The notes beneath the pieces were generated by a model, which had not been told where the DNA came from, searched no databases, and worked only from the letters and a program-made list of their open reading frames with translations. From NCBI GenBank assembly GCA_016281085.1, contig JAEEHY010000002.1:1-35742 (forward strand): a DNA stretch of 35,742 nucleotides, in the 5' to 3' direction. Below are positions 9,789 to 17,305 of the stretch, piece after piece. The stretch comes from Lachnospiraceae bacterium (GTDB lineage Bacteria > Bacillota > Clostridia > Lachnospirales > Lachnospiraceae). Made by a program: the position numbers and the translations under genes. Within the stretch, counting starts at the first letter, position 1. Every line of letters starts with the position of its first letter.

Positions 9789-10020
9789 GTAACTATTCAG
9801 AACAAGCTCAAAATACTTCGTATTTTTCGCTGTTTTGGATTCATCCAGCCTGTATACTAAATTCGAAAATACCTCATTAAGTATACATGCATGGCTCACA
9901 CTAAGCTCGAAAAAACCTCGCTAAGTGTTCTGCACAAATACATAAATTTATAAAATATGCCTCTATCATGCAAGCATGAGAGTCATATTTTAAAATTTAT
10001 GTGCTGTTCTGAATAGTTAC
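9789..10020. repeat. Structured repeat element, copy 2 (AT-rich internal sequence)
   Basis: GTAACTATTCAGAAC at 9789 and its inverse GTTCTGAATAGTTAC ending at 10020; internal hairpins at 9810-9826, 9852-9886, 9898-9928 and 9940-10002. Confidence 0.85.
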
Positions 10021-10032
10021 TCACATAAAACA

Positions 10033-10076
10033 ACGGGGACGATGATCCGATGGTTGTTTCAGATCAGCGTCCCCGT
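10033..10076 (-). terminator. Terminator downstream of the GG-leader peptide genes
   Basis: Stem ACGGGGACG/CGTCCCCGT with additional pairing inward; minus strand continues TTGTTTTATG. Confidence 0.75.
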
Positions 10077-10098
10077 AATCAGCTATATATATGAAAGA

Positions 10099-10350
10099 TC
10101 AGCACCTGCCTGTGTCAAAATTGCCGCCAGATACTATCTTGTTTTCCCCGACACTTCTGACCGCGGCATTATCTATGAGCTTTGCTTTGTATTTCTTTTT
10201 TTCATCATATTGTGTAGTCTTTGCACTGCCGGGATCGCCCCTTTGTACAAGATCCACCCCTAACGTAGCTACTCCACCCAGCTTTAATCCTCCGTTAACC
10301 TCATTAAGTAATGCATCATCAAGTAATTTGTCTTTACTGTTCTCCAACAT
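10099..10350 (-). CDS. Double-glycine leader peptide (bacteriocin/RiPP-like precursor), core of about 62 aa with a single C-terminal Cys
   Basis: Leader MLENSKDKLLDDALLNEVNGG; strong RBS GGGAGG; adjacent to a C39 exporter; leader alignable with that of 10379..10651. Confidence 0.8.
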   Translation of the reverse strand: MLENSKDKLLDDALLNEVNGGLKLGGVATLGVDLVQRGDPGSAKTTQYDEKKKYKAKLIDNAAVRSVGENKIVSGGNFDTGRC

Positions 10351-10378
10351 AACCGTAACCTCCCTTCCTCTGTATTCA

Positions 10379-10651
10379 TTATACTGCCCTGCCCGTTACA
10401 TTGACGGAACCGGGATTGCTTGCGACTGTCGATTTCTTCACCTTGGATGCCGTCAGATTTTCCTCTGAACAGTCCTCGTTGCAGCTCGGACATACGATCG
10501 GCTTAACCTTGGTATTGGCCATGAAGACCTCACCGCAAGTCCTGCACTTGACTCTTCTGAGATCCTCATTTCCGTTCTTCATTTTTATGCCACCGTTTAC
10601 TTCCGTAAGTAATTCATCATCCAATGCAAGATGTTCTATATTCTTATTCAT
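10379..10651 (-). CDS. Double-glycine leader peptide with a Cys4 zinc-ribbon-like core
   Basis: Leader MNKNIEHLALDDELLTEVNGG, then CRTCGEVFMANTKVKPIVCPSCNEDC; RBS CAGGAGGT. Confidence 0.82.
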   Translation of the reverse strand: MNKNIEHLALDDELLTEVNGGIKMKNGNEDLRRVKCRTCGEVFMANTKVKPIVCPSCNEDCSEENLTASKVKKSTVASNPGSVNVTGRAV

Positions 10652-10684
10652 AAAAGTAACCTCCTGTTTTCGCCTTTCTGTATA

Positions 10685-10713
10685 TTTATACGAATCAAAA
10701 AACCAAATGGCAA
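10685..10713 (-). promoter_or_regulatory. Sigma-A type promoter for the GG-leader peptides
   Basis: Minus strand TTGCCA - 17 nt - TATAAA, followed about 30 nt later by the RBS and ATG at 10651. Confidence 0.65.
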
Positions 10714-10730
10714 TATTTTTTCAATTTTTT

Positions 10731-12902
10731 TTACATCTGCCGCCTGACAAGATTTGCAAAGAATCCGTTCATGGCTATCAGCTCGTCAAAAGTACCGTCC
10801 TCAATTATCTTCCCACCGTCCAGTACGATTATCCTGTCGCAGTGACGGATCGTTGACAGCCTGTGGGCAATAACTATTCTCGTACATTTCAGCGAATCAA
10901 GAGACTCGGATACCTTCTTCTGTGTAATATTATCAAGAGCCGAAGTCGCCTCATCAAACATAAGTATCCTGGGCTTGGGTGCGATGGCTCTTGCTATCAT
11001 GAGCCTCTGCTTCTGGCCGCCGGAAATACCGCCCTGGCCCTCTGAGATGATGGTATTCATTCCCATGGGCATATTTCTTATATCATCTGCCATACCCGCC
11101 ATTTCAGCGGCTTCCCAGGCTTCATCCAGAGTAGTGAGCGGTGCGGATATAGTGATATTACTGTAAATATCCCCCTGAAAAAGATTACTGCTCTGCATCA
11201 CCACGCCGATATGCCTTCGCAGTGACTTAAGATCAATTCCCGAGATATCCTTACCGTCATAATATACAGCACCTTTCTGCGGCTTCTCGAAGCCAAGCAG
11301 AATACGCATGAGTGTTGATTTACCGCAGCCTGTCTTTCCGACTATTGCCACATATTGTCCGGGCCTGATCTTAAGGGATATATTATCCAGCACGTTCGGC
11401 ATATTGTCACTGTATCTGAAGGATATGTTATTAAGCTCTATCCCGCCCTTCAAATTGGTTACCACGGGTCTGGTTCCGTCAACCTCGGGGGCGGCATCGA
11501 ATACAGGCTTAATAAGCTTGTGTACCGGACGTATCTGAGCAACTATGACCGCGATCGAGGAAAGAGCCACAAAGGCACCGCTCATCAGACCGTAAGCACC
11601 CGTAAATGCCATATAATCCGGCATACTTACCCCGCTCTTAACGGCATTGTAATACATAACTATAGTACCGATAAGAGTCACTGCCAGAACAAATGTCGTA
11701 CTGAGCCTTAAAAAGAGCGGCGGACTGTACATATACCTTGCTGCCTTGGAATACTGATCACTCCACTTGGCAAATGCCCTCTTCTCGGCGCCCGCATTTT
11801 TCAGCTTGGCCACACCGCTTATCAGAGCATATACCATACCGTCTTCCTTGTTTGACTCACGAAGCAGATTCTCTGTTATGTTCATCTGCCACAGTGCCGT
11901 TACCGTAGTTATGATGAAAGTAGCGAAGGTGATCGCCAGGGCAGGTGCGGCAAGGGCAGGTGCATATTTGACAACCTGAAATATATAAACAAGCGAGAAT
12001 ATCGCTGTAAGTCCTATCGAAAGAATTGAATTAAATACAGTATTGCATATCGCATTAACATTTCCTATACGTCCGGCGAGCTCACCCGCACTGTAATCCC
12101 TGAAGAAATTAACCGGAAGTGATAATACCCTCATCATCATCGCACTTTCCACTTCAAGGCTTATCCTGGTCGTTACATTCGTATTAATAAGGGTCTTGAT
12201 CACTTCGAGCAGGTTTAATGCCAGTCCCGCACATGTGAAGGTTATCATCGCTGCGATAAGTAATATGGTACTCGAGTCATCAAGTACCGTTCCATACAGA
12301 TATTTCGTTATCATGGGGGCTGCCATTCCGATAAGTACCGAGCACAACGACGCTGCGATGATCAGAACGTAATCTCTTGGTCTTAATGATCCCATCATGA
12401 ACATAAAAACATCTTTAAAATCTATGCTGCGAAGCGGAAAAGGCCTGTAGAAGCAAATGGCATTTTCATCGAGTTCTTTTTCAACTTGGGCCGTTATCCT
12501 TTTAGACTCTCCGGTTGTATAATCCCTGTAATAATATCCACCGGCCACACCGGGAATGATAGCGACGATCCCGCCTTCCTTCTTACTGCCGAGCATGGCT
12601 CCGACAGCATCCCTGTGCCAGCCCTCAGTGAGCTTCACCGGCCTTCTCATCAGACCTGACGGTCTTAGGAGGTACTCAAGCGCATCATCCATATCCGTGA
12701 TCTCTTCCGGAATCTCCTGAGCCTTAACGTGATAATATTTGAGTATGTCCTCCATGGCTTCACCGGACAGCTTGCCATCTTTGGACATTCCCACCGCTAT
12801 CTTCTCCGTGCTGACTATGTTCACCATTCTTGCAACGGCATCGGTAAACATTTCGTCATCACTTCTGGTTCTTAATTTAATCTGTTCTTCAAACCAACTC
12901 AT
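10731..12902 (-). CDS. ABC transporter, permease+ATPase, NHLM-type bacteriocin exporter without peptidase
   Basis: Long N-terminal non-C39 domain, TMD, Walker A GKTGCGKST, signature ISGGQKQRLMIARAI, Walker B RILMFDEATSALD. Confidence 0.85.
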   Translation of the reverse strand: MSWFEEQIKLRTRSDDEMFTDAVARMVNIVSTEKIAVGMSKDGKLSGEAMEDILKYYHVKAQEIPEEITDMDDALEYLLRPSGLMRRPVKLTEGWHRDAVGAMLGSKKEGGIVAIIPGVAGGYYYRDYTTGESKRITAQVEKELDENAICFYRPFPLRSIDFKDVFMFMMGSLRPRDYVLIIAASLCSVLIGMAAPMITKYLYGTVLDDSSTILLIAAMITFTCAGLALNLLEVIKTLINTNVTTRISLEVESAMMMRVLSLPVNFFRDYSAGELAGRIGNVNAICNTVFNSILSIGLTAIFSLVYIFQVVKYAPALAAPALAITFATFIITTVTALWQMNITENLLRESNKEDGMVYALISGVAKLKNAGAEKRAFAKWSDQYSKAARYMYSPPLFLRLSTTFVLAVTLIGTIVMYYNAVKSGVSMPDYMAFTGAYGLMSGAFVALSSIAVIVAQIRPVHKLIKPVFDAAPEVDGTRPVVTNLKGGIELNNISFRYSDNMPNVLDNISLKIRPGQYVAIVGKTGCGKSTLMRILLGFEKPQKGAVYYDGKDISGIDLKSLRRHIGVVMQSSNLFQGDIYSNITISAPLTTLDEAWEAAEMAGMADDIRNMPMGMNTIISEGQGGISGGQKQRLMIARAIAPKPRILMFDEATSALDNITQKKVSESLDSLKCTRIVIAHRLSTIRHCDRIIVLDGGKIIEDGTFDELIAMNGFFANLVRRQM

Positions 12903-12921
12903 GTATCTGTGTATCCTGATT

Positions 12922-15132
12922 CTATTCCGACGTTATTAATTCCTCATACTTCCCATGCAGGTTGATAAGCTCTTCATGGGTCCCCCTCTCAACGACTTTT
13001 CCATTATCCATTACGATTATTTCATCACAGTCACGTATCGTCGACAGCCTGTGAGCTATGACTATACAGGTTATGCCTCTGTCGGTTATTGACTTTACCA
13101 CCTCATATTCAGTGGCTGCATCCAGTGCACTGGTGGCTTCATCCATGATGATCACGGTTGGATCCTGTGCAAGTACCCTTGCTATCTCGATCCTCTGGCG
13201 CTGTCCTCCCGAAAAATCACGCCCGCCGGCTATCATCTTGTACTTATAGCCCCCTTCGCGCTGAAGGATATCATCATGAAGACTGGCATCGCGTGCAGCC
13301 AGTATCATTTCAAAATCTTCGATGGAGCTGTCCCACATCTTGATATTGTTTGCCAGCGTATCCTCAAACAGGGTTATCTCCTGATCCACAACCGCAAGCG
13401 AACCTGTAAACACACTTCTGTTGATATCCTCCATCGGCTTGCCGTCAAACAGAACCTCGCCGCTCCACGGCTTATACAGTCCCGATATAAGCTTCGACAG
13501 TGTGGATTTACCGCAGCCCGAAGCACCGACGAAGGCTACCTTCTGTCCCGGTTCCACCTTCATTGAAAAGTTCTCTATAAGAGGTGGCGAAAGTCGTGAA
13601 TATCCGAAGGTGACATCCTTTAGTTCAACCATTCCCGAAAGCTTACTGAAGCTTACCGTATCATCCGTATCTTCCGTACTTTCCTCATGTCCGGCATCCG
13701 CTGTATCACTCTCATCATACTCAACATCAACCGGATACTCCATGACATCATCTATGCGCTCCATATCAACGCGCATTTCACGGATTATCGTACCGGTATC
13801 CGACAACGCCATGACAGGAGCCATGAACTGTGTCAGCATGGCCTGGAAGGAATAGAGCATACCAACCGTGAAATGCCCCTTCATGATAAGATACAGTCCG
13901 GTTCCCAATATCGTTGTATTAACAAAAACATTAACAACCAAAGGGATCAGACCATAATAGCTGTTAAGCTTGATCTCCTTGATGGCCTGACTGTTCACCG
14001 ATGCCTGAAATCCCGACCACTTCTCGAAAAAGCCGTTTTCCGCTCCGCTCGATTTGATAGTCTCCATCATTTCTATCCCGGAAACGGTCGCAGCTGCCAG
14101 CTTGGCAGCATCTCTCATCTGAACACGCGTTATATTGACACGCTTCGCGGAAATATACTGGCTTACAAATATGTTTATTGCCATACCGACAAGTCCTACG
14201 GCCGTGAGCATTACACTGTACTTAAGTATGACGGTAAGATAAACTATCATCATCAAAAGATCAAGAACCGTAGGAGCCAGTGTATTGATAAGCGTAGCTG
14301 CAAGTATCTCATTGTCTCTCTTTCTGATAGCGATATCCTCGGCATGACGCTGTGTAAAGAATTCAACCGGCATCCTGAGAACATGCCACATATAACGTGC
14401 ATTTGCCTTTATCGCAAGCTTACCCTGTATCCTCAGATTATATATTGCCTGCATTCCCGAAAGAACTATCTGCATAACAGCGAAGACTATCAGAAATATG
14501 AAAAACGGCACCAGCCAGTCCCTGTTTCTTCCGGCAAGAAATCTGTCGATAAAGATCTTGGAAAAGACAGGATTAATGACTCCCATTATCGCACATATAA
14601 GTGAAACAATAACGGTAAACGTCATAACGGCGCCTGTTCCCTTAAGCTGCTTCCCTGCAAATTCGAATATACTCTTCTTCTTTCCTCCGCGTTCAAACCC
14701 CTCGTCCGGCTCAAAGAATATGCACACACCGGTAAAGCCCTTGTCGAAATCCTCCATAGACAGCTCAACAACACCTCTTGCCGGGTCATTGATAACCGCC
14801 TTATCCTTCTTAAATCCGTTAAGAACAACAAAATGATTGAACTCCCAGAAGATGATACAGGGGAACTCTCCTTCTTTCTTCAGATCCTCAATTTCAAACT
14901 TGTATCCCTGCGCCTGCAGACCGTAGTTCCTCGCAGCCATCATGACATTCTTTGCATTGGAACCGTCGCGCGACACTCCGCAGTCAACCCTGACCCTTTC
15001 AAGCGGTACCCACTTTCCATAGTAGGCAAGTATCATTGCAAGACATGCCGCACCGCACTCAAGCGCTTCCAATTGTAATATCACCGGCACCCTGACAACT
15101 TTGCCCGTCACCGGCTTCCTGATCTCAGACAT
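12922..15132 (-). CDS. Peptidase-containing ABC transporter (C39 peptidase + TMD + ATPase), NHLM-type exporter
   Basis: C39 residues in QLEALECGAACLAMILAYYG, FNHFVVLNGF and INDPARG; Walker A GASGCGKST; signature FSGGQRQRIEIARVL. Confidence 0.92.
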   Translation of the reverse strand: MSEIRKPVTGKVVRVPVILQLEALECGAACLAMILAYYGKWVPLERVRVDCGVSRDGSNAKNVMMAARNYGLQAQGYKFEIEDLKKEGEFPCIIFWEFNHFVVLNGFKKDKAVINDPARGVVELSMEDFDKGFTGVCIFFEPDEGFERGGKKKSIFEFAGKQLKGTGAVMTFTVIVSLICAIMGVINPVFSKIFIDRFLAGRNRDWLVPFFIFLIVFAVMQIVLSGMQAIYNLRIQGKLAIKANARYMWHVLRMPVEFFTQRHAEDIAIRKRDNEILAATLINTLAPTVLDLLMMIVYLTVILKYSVMLTAVGLVGMAINIFVSQYISAKRVNITRVQMRDAAKLAAATVSGIEMMETIKSSGAENGFFEKWSGFQASVNSQAIKEIKLNSYYGLIPLVVNVFVNTTILGTGLYLIMKGHFTVGMLYSFQAMLTQFMAPVMALSDTGTIIREMRVDMERIDDVMEYPVDVEYDESDTADAGHEESTEDTDDTVSFSKLSGMVELKDVTFGYSRLSPPLIENFSMKVEPGQKVAFVGASGCGKSTLSKLISGLYKPWSGEVLFDGKPMEDINRSVFTGSLAVVDQEITLFEDTLANNIKMWDSSIEDFEMILAARDASLHDDILQREGGYKYKMIAGGRDFSGGQRQRIEIARVLAQDPTVIIMDEATSALDAATEYEVVKSITDRGITCIVIAHRLSTIRDCDEIIVMDNGKVVERGTHEELINLHGKYEELITSE

Positions 15133-15213
15133 TCATAAATCCTTCCACTTCTTTCCGGATCGGTCACACTGCCCGCCCATAATACAGGACTCCGGAATTC
15201 TTCACTATGTACT

Positions 15214-15453
15214 CTACTCACCGACAAGAAGGGATACCGGCGCTATCTCAACCGTACTGACCTTCCCCGAAGCATCCGTGACCGTATCCTCGATCCGTCC
15301 CTTAAAGCCCCAGATTATCGCACCTATCAATACCAGTAAGATACATCCGAGCACAAGCCACATGCTTATTCCTGCAATCTTCATGTAGTCATCAATCTTC
15401 TCCGGCGAAGATATTCTCTCTATGCTTTTTTCTCTGAAAATTGATTTATCCAT
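15214..15453 (-). CDS. Truncated HlyD/NHLM secretion-protein-like small membrane protein (79 aa)
   Basis: MDKSIFREKSIERISSPEKIDDYMKIAGISMWLVLGCILLVLIGAIIWGFKGRIEDTV resembles the N-terminal anchor of NHLM bacteriocin secretion proteins; ORF stops shortly after the TM. Confidence 0.65.
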   Translation of the reverse strand: MDKSIFREKSIERISSPEKIDDYMKIAGISMWLVLGCILLVLIGAIIWGFKGRIEDTVTDASGKVSTVEIAPVSLLVGE

Positions 15454-15462
15454 TAGCTTTAC

Positions 15463-17265
15463 CTATTCTGCATTCTTTCCGTCTTTTCCGTAGTAATTGA
15501 ACATCAGCATGGTTATATCATCAAACTGAGGAGCATCTCCTACAAATGCATCAATATCCTTTCTGATATTTGCAAGAGCCTCCTTAAGATCTACATCCTT
15601 ATTTGCATTAAGAGCATTTATCATCCTGTCATTACCGTACAGCTCATTGTTTGAGTTTGTAGCCTCAGCAACTCCGTCGGTATATACGAAAAGTGAATCG
15701 CCGGGATTAAGCTCGAACTCATGCTGCTTGAATGGAATACCCTCCATTGTTGCGACCGCCGGAGAATGCTTGTAGATCGACAGCTCGAAATCTCCTCCCT
15801 TTCTCTTTATCGCAGGATGCTCATGTCCGGCATTGGCTGCCCAGCCCTTTCCTGTACTGATCTCTATGATAGCAAGCCATACGGTTACAAACAGCTCGGC
15901 ATCATTTCCCTCGCATAATGTATCATTAACCTCGGACAGAATATCTCCCGGAAGACCTCCCTGCTGGGTCCTTGTCTTAATAAGAGTCTTGGCGATAACC
16001 ATAAACAGTGCAGCGGGAACGCCCTTACCGGATACGTCGGCCATAACAAGAGCTATGTGATCATCATCCACCATAAAGAAGTCATAGAAGTCTCCACCGA
16101 CCTCCTTGGCAGGATTCATGGTAGCATACAGATCAAATTCTTCCCTGTTAGGGAATGCCGGGAATACTCTTGGCAGCATGTCTGCCTGTATCTGTGTTGC
16201 GACATTAAGCTCGGCTCCGATACGTTCCTTCTCTGCCGTAACGTGCTGGAGGTTTGTCATGTAATCCTTAAGTTCGACAATCATATCGGCAAACTGATCG
16301 GACAGGCTTCTGATCTCATCATTGCCTTTTTCTTTTAAACGTATTTCGTCAGCAACATGTACATCCTTGCTGTCAGAATACTTTTCAACACTTCCCTCAA
16401 GATTGATTAAACGATAAAGGAATTTTTTCTTGATCAAAGCGATCATAATAAGAATACCGATTGCAAGCACCAAAAAAGCACCGATAAACTGTAAATATAC
16501 TCTGTTGAGTATAGCACTGCTTACTGCATCTACATTTATCTCCGCACATGCAAGACCAATCTTTACGCCATTAACATATACAGGTGTATAATATGCGTAT
16601 GAATATCCGTACTCATTATTAAAGACATCAAAGCCATTTGGCTCAGTCCCTGTATGCCATGCTTCCCACATCCTTACATACTTGGCCGGATCCTCTTCCA
16701 CAACATCGGCCAATAACAGATATGTCTTTCCGTCAACCTCCTTTTCTTCTCGAACGGCATCTATCATATAGCACATATTGGGCTCTTCGGTAGGAAATAT
16801 AAAATATGTGTATGCAAGTCCGAATGAATCCCTTGCTTCTTCGAAGACTGTAAGCCAGTACTCAAAGGTATATTCTGCGTAAACCAGCTTAATATCCTCA
16901 TCCAGATCATCAAAATGTATATCCCTTCCATATATCTTATCGTGATATCTTTCTTTGAAGAGCTTATCAAATTCTTCCCTCTTCAGATCGTACTCTCCAT
17001 CGTAATCAATCGGAATAAGCATTTCATCACTATGCTCTATCATATAGTCCTTGAGCTCTGCGAAGTCATTACCTTCTCTCTCTATCAGGGATGCAATATA
17101 CTTGTTTATATCTCTGAGGTTGTCTTCGCACTGCTTATGATAAGAAGAATTCTGTACAACATAGGTGTAAACCGTATTCATGATCAGACTTATTAATGCA
17201 TAGATCGCAAACATAATCACAAAAAGATTAATCAGACTTTTTCTTTTTACAATTTTATTATCCAT
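15463..17265 (-). CDS. Membrane sensor SpoIIE/PP2C-type serine phosphatase (extracytoplasmic sensor + HAMP + PP2C_SpoIIE)
   Basis: EKERIGAELNVATQIQADMLPRVFPAFP..., AKEVGGDFYDFFMVDDDHIALVMADVSGKGVPAALFM, PQFDDITMLMFNY. Confidence 0.9.
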   Translation of the reverse strand: MDNKIVKRKSLINLFVIMFAIYALISLIMNTVYTYVVQNSSYHKQCEDNLRDINKYIASLIEREGNDFAELKDYMIEHSDEMLIPIDYDGEYDLKREEFDKLFKERYHDKIYGRDIHFDDLDEDIKLVYAEYTFEYWLTVFEEARDSFGLAYTYFIFPTEEPNMCYMIDAVREEKEVDGKTYLLLADVVEEDPAKYVRMWEAWHTGTEPNGFDVFNNEYGYSYAYYTPVYVNGVKIGLACAEINVDAVSSAILNRVYLQFIGAFLVLAIGILIMIALIKKKFLYRLINLEGSVEKYSDSKDVHVADEIRLKEKGNDEIRSLSDQFADMIVELKDYMTNLQHVTAEKERIGAELNVATQIQADMLPRVFPAFPNREEFDLYATMNPAKEVGGDFYDFFMVDDDHIALVMADVSGKGVPAALFMVIAKTLIKTRTQQGGLPGDILSEVNDTLCEGNDAELFVTVWLAIIEISTGKGWAANAGHEHPAIKRKGGDFELSIYKHSPAVATMEGIPFKQHEFELNPGDSLFVYTDGVAEATNSNNELYGNDRMINALNANKDVDLKEALANIRKDIDAFVGDAPQFDDITMLMFNYYGKDGKNAE

Positions 17266-17305
17266 ATTGTCACATTCCTTTCCTAGGGATACATTTATAA
17301 TTATT

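Noticed and set aside
9768-9899. N-terminal 44 codons of the 638-aa kinase ORF
   Set aside because: These codons translate the repeat element (MSHACILNEVFSNLVYRL...); the paralogue aligns only from MKKIFN onward
10284-10493. 69-aa minus ORF overlapping both GG-leader peptides
   Set aside because: Out of frame with two peptides that have strong RBSs and shared leaders
13687-14604. 305-aa plus-strand ORF
   Set aside because: Antisense shadow of the C39 ABC exporter; composition typical of a spurious frame
10099-15453. Lanthipeptide or sactipeptide cluster
   Set aside because: Exporters and leaders are present but no LanB/LanM/LanKC, radical SAM or YcaO gene is seen in the window
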